Of a DNA stretch of 64,000 nt, positions 23,470 to 33,651 are shown piece by piece (the stretch's first letter is position 1; each line of letters opens with the position of its first letter). Made by a program: the position numbers and the translations under genes. The notes beneath the pieces are model-generated. The model ran no database searches, was not told the origin of the DNA, and saw nothing but the letters and a program-made list of their open reading frames with translations. Source of the stretch: Perkinsus chesapeaki (Eukaryota > Perkinsozoa > Perkinsida > Perkinsidae); the NCBI GenBank assembly GCA_013115145.1, contig JAAPAO010000028.1, positions 21,335 to 85,334 of the forward strand, read 5' to 3'.

Positions 23470-24861
23470 TTACTGTTGAGCGCATTGGACCCTCCGCCCA
23501 CCAGGCATAGCGCCACCTTCATCATCCTCATCATAGGCTTCACCAGAATGGTCGTATTCAGCTGTGGCTGCGGCACTCTCCCTAGGGTCCATGTCGACCA
23601 GTTCATGATGCTCATAGGTCTCTTCCATCTCATCAGTGATAATAGGAGCCTCACTCGGTGGTGGTAGGATCTCCTTTAGTATCTCACAAGCATCCGGGGT
23701 AAGCGACTCCGGGAAAACTATATCCAGAATGAGGAACATGTTACCACAAAGGAAAGGATTGCCATGAGTTGGCATACCCTCTCCCTTCACACATTTCAAG
23801 TAGTGCTTCTCAGAAGTGAGATCAATTGGCTTGATGATGTCACCAGGCTTAGACCTTACGATAAGCTTGCGACCATCCAAGTGGGTAATGACAGTGGTGT
23901 AACCAGTAAGGGCCTCTACCAGTGTAATAGGTTTTCTTACAAAGAGATCATTCCCTTTTCTAGTGAAGCCAGAGTCATCATTCTCCTTCTGCTTGAGTAT
24001 AATGATCAAATCACCAGGTTCAACATCGGGACTGCTCTCATCAGCCATACCACGGAAGGGTATCTTCTGACCTGACTTCATACCCTTTTCTATGTGTATT
24101 TCAATGATCTCCTTGGACTTCTTAGTCTTAAAGGTCTTGCCCTGACCATGACACTGTGGGCATGTAGACTGCATTTGCTGGACCATAGGCCCCATACGAA
24201 CCGTCTTGACAGTAACACCCTGACCATCACAAGCGTTGCAGGTGGTGATAGGAGAGGAGTGGTCGATAACGACCCTATTAATAGCTAGCTTCCGAGTAGC
24301 TCCGTTATAGAACTGAGATAGAGGAACCTCTAATACGTGTGTAATATCCTCACCCTTTCGAGGACCAGAGGATCGACCACGACCACCACCAAAGACCATA
24401 TCGAAGATATCCTCAGCGTTGCCGGGGCCCATACCTGACAACAGAGATGAGCTACAACATAGCTAGAGGTGTCAGTAAATATTACCATCCTGATCAACAC
24501 CTTCCTCTCCGAATTTATCATAACGTGCCCGCTTCTGGTCATCACTAAGAACCTCGTAAGCTCGAGTGAGATCCTTGAACTTCTCTGGATCACCACCCTT
24601 ATCGGGATGCTCTTTCAAGGCGAGCTTTCGGTATCTTTACAAAAAATCAACCTCAAGTACCTTTCCTCGGAGAGAATAAGCCTTGTCGAAGTGAGAAATC
24701 GTTGTTATATATTTCTAGCCCAATGACCCGTGAACTTACGCCTTTTTGATTTCAGCTTTGGTGGCATCTTTTTTAACCCCGAGGATGTCATAGAACTTTT
24801 GAGTGTCTACATCCTTTTTAGGGGCACCCCCAAACATATCATCCATTCCGCCAAAGAACAT
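23470..24861 (-). CDS. DnaJ/Hsp40 type I co-chaperone (DNAJA-like), copy 2
   Basis: The exons are 24861-24740, 24634-24486 and 24434-23470, giving 411 aa. It starts [12 protein letters not shown], has the J-domain [11 protein letters not shown], a [10 protein letters not shown] linker, two zinc repeats (CNACDGQG and CPQCHGQG), the client-binding region with [12 protein letters not shown], and ends CAQQ, a likely prenylation signal. As in copy 1, repeats 1 and 4 of the usual zinc region are absent while the sequence around them aligns, so the loss predates the duplication. The copies share the first intron position and one later one. Expected role: cytosolic or membrane-tethered Hsp70 co-chaperone. 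Confidence 0.94.
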
Positions 24862-25474
24862 GATAAAGAAGAACGAGTAAAGGAGTAGGAGAAACTACAA
24901 CAAAGACTAGTGGCATCCCCACCAACGGTCGGGAGGATTATTTCATTTCAGCGCCCGCCTTGATAATCGATACAGGAGAGTGCATCGCTCCGCTCAGGAT
25001 ATGATGCATGTTTCACATTTTTGAATGCGTTCTTCGGTTCATGTGACGTAGAGGAGCTTGATATGATTTCGTTAATATAAAACCTATAGTCCGAGCTTCT
25101 ATGATTCCTAAGTTAACTCAAAAGTATCTTACTGGAAGAGGGCAACATTAACCTTTATATGTTTACCACGGTATTGTAAGGAGAGCCGTGGAGGGAAACA
25201 GGCGCAATGTATCCGACATTTATCTTGTTGAGAGCACATCCTTTGTTTAACGTCATAACCGGACGATGGTTTTGCTGCGAAATGACTGGCTGCGTCTCCC
25301 CTTTAGGGCCTGAGATAGGATTTGGTGTTTACTGTACGCTTTAATGTGAAAGGCTCAAAAATTAATTAGAAATAGGAAATATATATAATTGATAAACCCG
25401 AGTGCGTGGTGTATAAGGTCAAAGATTCCAGGAAAAATCGGTATGAGTATGCATCAGTAGTATCCCTCTTCCCA
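24862..25474. promoter_or_regulatory. Divergent intergenic region between DnaJ copy 2 and POLR3A
   Basis: The two genes are transcribed away from each other, so both promoters should lie here. An A/T-rich stretch at 25364-25391 (ATATATATAATTG) precedes the POLR3A start. I found no defined factor site. A frame continuing upstream of the POLR3A ATG begins with GTG and is probably untranslated. Confidence 0.4.
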
Positions 25475-28400
25475 ATGGCAGTCGCTGCGGCTTCTGTCCC
25501 TATGGATGGGGTAGAAAGGCCGTCTAGAGATGAAGAAGAAGGTATGGAATATCTTATAAAGGAAACTATACCGTCTGCCGAGAATGGTGGTGAGAGCTAT
25601 GCTATCAAAGGGGTCGATTTTGGTATCATGTCTGGTGAGGAGATTGCCAAGTACGGTGAAGTTGAGGTGCTTAACCAAGGCTACTTCGACCCTATGACTC
25701 ACAAGCAGCTGGCGCTGGGCTGTCATGATCCACATCTTGGGGCTATGAACAGGATGAGCGATTGTCAAACCTGTGGGAAGAACTTTAGGGAGTGTCCAGG
25801 ACATTTTGGATCGATTAAATTGGTATTACCAGTGTTCCATGTGGGATACTTTCGACATGTACAATTACTGTTATCGGCGATATGCAAGCGCTGTGGGAGG
25901 GTGTTGCTGCCTCCGGAGAAAAGATCGGTATGGCTGAATAGGACGAGAAAAGCTACTAGAGATGTACAGCAGCAGAAGGCAGTATTTAGGAAGCTTGTTG
26001 ATACATGTAAAAAGGTACGGCAATGTCCCTTTTGTGACGCTTATAATGGGGCGGTTAAGAAGGGAACTAGAGGGTACATGACGTTGGTTCACGAGCTACC
26101 TAAGGATCAGGCTAAGGTAGAGTATCAGCAGCAGTACAGTGATGCGGTTACTAATAACCCAGAAATTGGCAACCATCTGAGTAAGGTCGCCTATGAGGAC
26201 CTCACACCCCTCCACTTATTGCCGTTGTTGGCCAAGATGCCACCTTCCGACCAGGAGCTGCTCAAGCTCCCAGCCCAGCCTGAGAGATTGGTGGTGACAC
26301 ACGTTCCCGTGTCACCAGTATGCATCAGACCTAGTGTCCAAATTGGTGATGCAGGCACCCAAGAGGATGACCTTTCCGTGCAGACCAGCGACATTGTGGC
26401 TACTAACAATAATATTAGGGCGACACTAAGTCGAGGGGGGACGCTGAAGCAGGTCGCAGAGCAATGGCAGTGGCTGTCAGCTCAAGTGGCATTGATGATG
26501 AACTCCGAGGCGACTGGTCTGGCAGCGGCAGCCCCTACTACCAAACCTATAAGGAGTATATGCTCGAGGCTTAAAGGAAAGGAGGGAAGATTTAGGGGCA
26601 ATCTATCTGGGAAGCGTGTGAACTTCTCGGGGAGAACTGTTATCAGTCCTGATCCCAATCTAGAGGTTACGGAGGTTATCATTCCGCAATATTCAGCGAT
26701 GAAGCTGACGTTCCCAGAGGTGGTGTGTCGGACTAATATTGATATGCTTAGGGATCGGGTTATAAGGGGAACTGAGGGGCATCCTGGAGCCCATATTATC
26801 AGGCTTAAGAGCGGTGGGGTGAAGAACTTGGCTTTTATTAAGAAACAGATCCGGGAGGAACTAGCGGCTGATTTGCAGTATGGCGATGTCGTGGAGAGAC
26901 ATCTTCAAGACGGAGATGTGGTGCTGTTTAATAGGCAGCCCAGTTTACATAAAATGAGTATTATGGCTCATCGAGCTAAAGTGATGCCATGGCGGACATT
27001 CCGCTTTAATGAGTGTGTCTGCTCGCCTTATAATGCTGATTTTGATGGTGATGAGATGAATATCCATTTACCCCAGACACAGGAGGCAAGGGCGGAGGCA
27101 TTGGCATTGATGGGTGTACAGAATAACTTGATTACCTCCAAGAACGGTGAACCTATTGTGGCTGCTACGCAGGATTTCCTAACGTCGGCTTGGTTACTAA
27201 CTCAGAGGGATACGTTCCTTACGAAGGATAAGATTGCCAATATTGCCATGTAATGTGGTTAGGGTGGTGATGATGGTATTATCTTTGTTAGGTATTTCGG
27301 TAAGGCTGCTGAGACCATAGAGCTCCCGCCACCTACAGTAGGTGGAGTAGGGGGACGCATGACGCATTTTACGGTTTTTCTATCAGATTATGAAGCCAGT
27401 ACAGCTATGGACGGGCAAGCAATTGATATCGTTGATGTTGCGGCCTTCACCCAAGAGCAATGTACTAACTGGGGGGTGAACGTATAGAGCAGGTGTAGAA
27501 ATGAAAAAAATGAAAAATTCGAAATGGCCGCTATCGGAGCCGCATCAGATTAGTGACTCGGCTAAATTGAGTTATTGTTTATCGGTTATAGATCGGGCCA
27601 ATGCTCTGTGAAAGAAGGAGTCTCATTTTCGCCGTAGTGTCATAGATGGTAGAGGGACTCGGAGGGCTTCATTATCGCTGCCAGTTATATTCACGCGCCA
27701 CGAAATGCTCTACTCACTCACCGTACTTGTTGAATCCCGTCGAGGTGTCATATCGTCGGTGGTGTTAAATAGGTATTGGTGAACCTCGAGATGGCCGAGA
27801 AGAACTTCAGTCACGGTGATCCTTACTTTTGCCGAAATGATGGCTACGTCATCTTCTACAACTCGGAGCTAATCGCTGGCAACCTCGGCAAGAAGATTCT
27901 CGGGGGCTCGAAGCCTGGCCTTACCTTCGTGCTCATCAGAGATAACTCTCCCGCGGTGGCAGCTGCATGCTTGGGAAGGCTCTCGAAGCTATCTGCAAGA
28001 TGGCTTGGGACACGGGGCATGTCATTTGGTATTGATGATGTTACAGCCAGTCCGGACATAGAGGCATTTAAGAAGGAGCAAGTGGCGGAGAAGTACGCGT
28101 ATGTTGATGAGAAAATAGAGGAGTATAAACAAGGCAAATTGCCGTTGAAACCAGGCTGCGATGCGGAGCAGACGTTGGAGGCTGTTATCAATGGGGAGCT
28201 GGGAAAGATTAGGAATGTTGTCGGTGATAGGCTGGAGAAGGTCTTGCCGAGGTTCAACAAGCCGAGGATTATGGCACAGTGTGGATCGAAGGGAAGCCCT
28301 ATAAACTTGTCCCAGATGATTGTGTGCTTGGGACAGCAGAACGTCGGAGGTCAACGTATCCAAAACGGGTTTGTTAACAGGACTTTGCCGCACTTCAAAA

Positions 28401-30483
28401 AGTTCTCGAAGACACCACAGTCGAGAGGATTTGTGGAGGACAGTTTCTTTTCCGGCTTGAATCCATTCGAGTACTTCTTCCACACTATGGGGGGCCGGGA
28501 GGGGCTGGTCGATACGGCGGTGAAGACAGCTGAGACGGGCTACATGCAGAGGAAGCTTATAAAGGCTTTGGAGGATCTTGGCTTGAAGTATGACATGACG
28601 GTGAGGACAAGCGATGGTACGGTGGTGCAGTTTGTGTTCGGTGATGATGGCCTTAATCCGGCTATGATGGAAGGCAAGAGCAAGCCTTTGAATTTCGAAC
28701 ATACTATGAATCATGTGCAGCATGTCGTTGAGAAACAACACAGCCATGAAGTTGCATTGCTGCCGAGTGAATACAGGTCCTTGACAGACCAACTTATACA
28801 GCAAGTCGATCAGGAGGTTAAGTCTATATGTCCTCTAACATCACTGGACACTAGTAGGTTCACTGGAGACCTTACTGAGTTCATTGGTGGTATGGCCGCC
28901 GATATGGAGAAGGAACGGCTTAGGGTGGGTCTGGCCGTCGATGAAAGGTCGGCTGGTGACCCTAGAGAGGAGACTCTCTGCGACCTCAGTTGTGCATTGA
29001 CCGAATCCCAGCTTCGTTCCTTCATGACAACATGTGCTAGGAAGTACCGTAGGGCTTTGATGGAGCCGGGAGAGGCGGTGGGAGCCACTAGCGCACAGAG
29101 CATTGGTGAACCAGCAACGCAGATGACACTGAAGACTTTCCATTTCGCCGGTGTGGCTAGTATGAACGTTACGTTGGGTGTGCCTAGAATTAAGGAGATT
29201 ATCAATGCAGCCAAGACTATATCTACTCCTATTATATCTTGTAGAAAGGAGAAATCTTCCGGGTGCGCAAGATCTTAGGCGTATCTTTAGGTAAACTTGA
29301 GCAAGACCGTGTTGAAGCAGCAGCCTTTATGGTTAAGAGTAAGATACAAAGAACACTTCTTGGCGATATATGCGAGTACATTAAGCAGGTGCTTAGGGCG
29401 TGGGCATGCGTGCAGATTTCATACCGTATTTCCCTCAGGTTTACGAGCCATCAGGGGTATACTTGATCGTTAAGCTATGTGGTGAGACACTTCGGCGAAT
29501 GCAATTGGACTTGACCATGGATGAGCTCAAGGAAGCTTTGTGTGCTAAGGGGGCCTTAGCGGGCGGGATGAAGATAAGGCCGGAGTGCATCGAATCGCGG
29601 GGCAAGCTCAAACTGGCTATTAGACCGGCGGGAGCAGTTGACAGTCGAGGGCGCACATTGCCTCCAAATCCGGAGACTTTATGGTTCGAGGTGCAAGCTT
29701 TGAGGAATGCTCTACCACAAGTTCCAGTGAAGGGGTTGAAGCAGTGTAAGAGAGTTGTTGTTAATAAGGAAGAGGCTAAGGACGGCTCGAAGGATACTAT
29801 ATACTCGTTACTGGTGGAAGGGTATGGTCTGCAGGATGTGATGGGAATTGAGGGAGTTGTGGCGGAGAAGACCGTTAGTAATCATGTTTTGGAGGTGCAG
29901 AGTGTACTGGGTATAGAGGCGGCACGGAAATCTATCATGTCTGAAATTGATGTTATTATGAAGCACTTTGGTATGTCGGTGGATTATAGGCATATACAAA
30001 TGCTGGGAGATTGTATGACGTGAGTATCTTAGCTTCAAGCTTGCAAGATGCGCAGGAAGTTAAATATTTTTGTCAGATACCGTGGTGAGACATTGGGTAT
30101 TAATAGATTTGGTATCTCGAAGATGAGTAACTCAACTATGATGCTTGCATCTTTCGAGAAGACCTCGGACTTCCTCTTCGATGCTGCAGTGTAATTTTTC
30201 CTCATCGTACCTCTGAGCACGTCTGTCCTTTTTCAGGTTCAATCGCCCTGACCCTGTTGTTGGTGTCTCTGAGTCGATCATTATGGGTAATCCAGTTCAC
30301 TTGGGAACGGGCCTGTTCAAGCTGATGTATGATGTCCCACAAGAGGAGATGAATGAAGGTATGACAAGAAGGCAGTCATTACTGGCACCACCGCAGTCGG
30401 ACAGCACCAACACTAGCAGCAGCAGCACCAGCAAAGAGCATCATCATCATACCGCTGGGCACAAACGTAAAAGAACTACATAG
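25475..30483 (+). CDS. POLR3A: RNA polymerase III largest subunit (RPC1/RPC160)
   Basis: The exons are 25475-27249, 27292-27337, 27387-27461, 27773-29240, 29291-29388, 29439-30019, 30077-30190 and 30237-30483, and close to 1467 aa (human about 1390). Pol III makes tRNA, 5S rRNA and other small RNAs. Features in order: N-terminal zinc clamp ([17 protein letters not shown]), a second Cys pair, the catalytic NADFDGDEM aspartates, LPPPT then [10 protein letters not shown], the bridge helix and trigger loop region ([34 protein letters not shown]) and a C-terminus with [14 protein letters not shown]. It has no CTD heptads, and LPPPT/LWTGKQ fits Pol III rather than Pol II. The tail beyond the domain is Ser/His/Lys-rich. 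The intron at 27462-27772 is unusually long and starts GTACTAAC. The start is the first in-frame ATG. Confidence 0.97.
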
Positions 30484-30594
30484 GAAAAGAGGGGCAGTAG
30501 TAGTATCATTAATAAACTTGAATAATTTAACCCTCAATCGCCCTAGGCCGGCTCGATGCCGCAGCTCGAGTCGCAGCCTATACGTTATACTGTT

Positions 30595-30695
30595 GAACCC
30601 CTTTACCGTGCTTGTTTCCTCCACTACCATTACAGCGCATGTTTCGTTGCTAGTGGATTCCAATGGCAGCAAGGTCGTGGGTTCAATTCCTGGTT
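30595..30695 (+). repeat. tRNA-like (SINE-like) element
   Basis: Between POLR3A and the next gene, AAGGTCGTGGGTTCAATTCC is a good tRNA T-arm and box B. The upstream GCGCATG..GTTGCTAGTGG resembles box A and D-arm sequence. The same AAGGTCGT-box B combination recurs antisense in the Rpn10 intron at 63.3 kb. It does not fold into a full tRNA. Confidence 0.45.
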
Positions 30696-30741
30696 TGGAT
30701 ATATCTCTCAGTAGGTTTGCTTTTGTCGCTTTCTGTAGGGA

Positions 30742-31819
30742 ATGAGGCATAGGCGCAACCCTCGTGTCTTTCTAGAGGTTAAGATCGGTGCAGCAGCGGG
30801 TGGACGGATAGAGTTTGAGCTCTTTGCGGACACATGCCCGGAGACTGCAGAGAACTTCAGAGGGCTTTGTAATAGTTGGGAAATGGGAGCAGATATATAA
30901 TATATCAAATAATAATAAAACATATAAAATAAATACTTAGTTATTGATTATGTAATTTTTTTGGTGTAAAATGAGCAATGTAGGGGGATGGAAGGGATGT
31001 GAATTATCAGTACACAGTGTGCATGGGGGGCTTTGGAAAATAAGGTACGATGAGAGGGCAACATAACAGAAACGAATATTTTATATAGTATGGATGCGGT
31101 CAGGAGGAACTATATCGCTTTCGGCAGCAGGGACTTTCCAATATACTATTCGGATGACGGGCGGGCGTATCTTGGTTGAAGCGTGCACTGATAAAGATTT
31201 CAGTTTGGTGATTGGGGTGTGTTACAGGTACCGGGGAATATGGCCCGAAGTTGACCTATACTAACTCCAAGATATTCAAGTCAGTGAAGGGCGAAGGCCT
31301 TCAAGGAGGAGATATCATTAATAACGATGGCACCAGTGGGATGTCGGTCTACGGCAAACCCTTCAGGGATGAGAAGTAGGCACTGTTATTGTTGTAAGAT
31401 GATGCTGGTCATCTTTGGTGCTCAGTTCTATTAACAAGCATAGTGGTGCGGGAATACTCACTACGACCTACCAGGATGAGACAAGGCATAATAATACATC
31501 TCAGTTCATGGTGACATATGCAAGGTCTCGAGCTTTGGACTTCCGGCATGTCCCGTTTGGAAGGGTGTCAAAGGGGATGGAGGTCATTAGAGCGATCGAG
31601 AAGGTCCCTACAGACGACCATGACCGGCCAAGAGTTGATATAGTTGTGGTGAAGTGTGGTATGGTGGGGAAGAAGGAAGTGGATGAGGCTTTACAGGAGA
31701 GGAGGAGTCAAAGGGAGGAAGGAAGGTTTAAGAGTAGAAAGCAGCTAAGGGCTGAGGGAGTGGCTACAGCGGCGTCGATGGGTAGTAATGTTACGTGGAG
31801 AAGGAGGGCGTGGTTATAG
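30742..31819 (+). CDS. Cyclophilin-type protein with altered active site
   Basis: The exons are 30742-30868, 31228-31375 and 31426-31819; the first intron is long (359 nt). The cyclophilin fold is clear: GRIEFELFADTCPETAENFRGLC, LQGGDIINNDGTSG, YGKPFRDE, HNNTSQFMVTYA and HVPFGRV. Positions corresponding to catalytic Arg55, Phe60 and Trp121 of human cyclophilin A are not conserved here (Lys, Glu and Ala by my alignment), while Gln63 and the FGRV strand remain. It may bind prolyl peptides or act as a scaffold with weak isomerase activity (inference). The C-terminal 60 residues are charged (QERRSQREEGRFKSRKQ). It lies immediately upstream of SYF2. Confidence 0.85.
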
Positions 31820-32065
31820 TCATTGAAATTCATTGGTCGGTGAAGTTGCGTAATCGGAGAGCTGGAGAGCCGTCCCAGATTACACAACTTGCAATAGCAA
31901 CTAAACAAGAGTCCCTAACCGGTAGTTTAGGAGCTAGGCTTAAAATTATGAGGGTTGTATATATCGGGGGGTCGTTCGGTGGGATATTGTTATTTTATAA
32001 GGTGGTTCGCTGTTACCAAATGCTTAGGCTTGTTGTATGGAATGGTATTCTTTGGTGGTTATTGA

Positions 32066-33543
32066 ATGTTGTTCGGTATAGGTAAGAAGCTATTGGACAG
32101 TGCTGCAGCAGCAGCAGAAGGAGGAGGAGGGGAAGAGGAGGATATACCGATAGACCTGGAGGAGGAGGGTGAAGGAGCAGCTAGCAGCAGCAGTGAATCT
32201 GAAGTTGAAGAAGTACCCCCAATGCCTCCTGTTAGGGTAGTAATACCATCGCTCCGTAGTGGAGTATCGTTATTGATCGCTGGTGCCTCTTCAGCCAGCA
32301 GCTGGGTTTAAGAATAAAAGGGAGGCTAGGATGTTTGAATTGAGGCTAAAAATGAATCAGGTAGGGCTGGAGGGGGGCAGCTCCGAGGTAGGAAGTATCT
32401 TTAAAATCTTCAGCGTGCGCAACATTATCGTCGCATGTCGCAACTCGCCCTATTACTAGAAAAATGCTCGCTCAATGAAGCATCACGAGTTCGTACCTGT
32501 TTGGGGGCTAGTTCTTTGGAGTCTCACGGCAATAAGGCACATTTCCAGTTAGTCTTATAAAGAGCGGAGACGTTCGGGAAAGGTTCCTATGATTAAAGGA
32601 GTATTTCCCCTGTTGTTTTGTGAGAAAATCGACCGAGTATCGTCAAGCGCTTTCCCTATTGAATGCATGAGTATCGCTTATTTGCTTTTCTGACACCTCT
32701 AGCTGTCGCTTTTATGGTTGTGGTGGTCAGGCCCGTGTAGCGAATGAAGAGGAAGTCCTTAGGGAGGAGAAGGACGCTAAACAAGGAGGCAATAGGAAGC
32801 AGGACGAAGGAGGCGAGGGAAGTGGCGTGAAACGGCAGAGTAGGGGGAGATGGGTTGTTGAGGGTGTGTAGATGTGTTGGTAGGGTATAAGAAGGGGGAG
32901 GACTGGGATCACACACGATGGTATCTGAATGAGCAAGCATCGATGGCCGAGGCAAGGGATGAGAAGAAAGCTCGAAAAGGGAAAAATCATACATTTGGTT
33001 GGGAAGTCTTCAATGAAGTAAAGCTGAGCTCTGGTGTATCTTGCATGCTCAACCTTAGGATTCCCTTTATCGAGCGCACGATAAAAAACTCGCTGATGTA
33101 CAGTTCAATGAAGTGAAGTAGCGCGGAAAATCACACCGTACTACTAACTGACAACCCTATCAGATACGATAAACAAAAGGAAGCGATGGGCCAGGCCTTT
33201 TATGATGATGAGAATGTCATCAGTGCGAAGCCTTCCGAGGAGGGGAAGGAGAGATTGGCAAAGGCCATGAAGAAGGCAGAGGAGAAGAAGTCGTCATTCT
33301 CAAGGTGAGCTGTTGGAGTTGCTGTTACTGAAAAGGGAGTGGCTTGGTGCTTAGACGTCGGCTGGTTAATCCCGATGAAGATGTTGATTATATTAATGCT
33401 CGTAACCAGCACTTCAATAAGAAGATTGAAAGGGAGTTTGGCAAGTAAGATACGAGGGCGGCGCAGGTTCGATCCCGGCATATGTCATTATAAGGTACAC
33501 TAAGGAGATCAAGGCGAATCTTGAAAGAGGAACGGCTTTGTAA
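32066..33543 (+). CDS. SYF2: Pre-mRNA splicing factor SYF2
   Basis: SYF2 is a spliceosomal NTC-associated protein. Clear exons: 32066-32236 (acidic, [12 protein letters not shown]), 32295-32360 ([17 protein letters not shown]), one near 32731 ([18 protein letters not shown]), one near 32880-33017 ([15 protein letters not shown].. [10 protein letters not shown]), one from about 33163 ([14 protein letters not shown]), 33352-33445 ([21 protein letters not shown]) and 33495-33543 ([15 protein letters not shown]), matching the family C-terminus. The last intron (33446-33494) contains a tRNA-type box B. The join between 33017 and 33163 does not close in phase and sits in a segment with an 11-bp direct repeat. 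The start codon is uncertain. Confidence 0.88.
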
Positions 33544-33651
33544 AGTACGTCTGTTATCGCTGTTACGTAGCATTGCTTCCAATCTAGTGTTTCGTTTGAA
33601 TTGTGGCCTGATTTATCTCGGAGATCTCTTTTGATCAGTTTTTCCCTAAAT

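Noticed and set aside
25406-25474. POLR3A start at the GTG at 25406
   Set aside because: Not a eukaryotic start; the first in-frame ATG is 25475 and matches the expected N-terminus better.
27338-27484. Frame after LPPPT read straight through to a TAG at 27485
   Set aside because: Splicing 27338-27386 restores the conserved [10 protein letters not shown] segment, so the read-through frame is false.
27776-28804. Long minus-strand frame at 28022-28804 (260 codons)
   Set aside because: It is the antisense shadow of a highly conserved POLR3A exon.
30379-30750. Minus-strand frame containing PGIEPTTL
   Set aside because: This peptide is the antisense translation of a tRNA box B (similar GIEPG-type shadows at 54.4 kb and 43.7 kb), not a protein.
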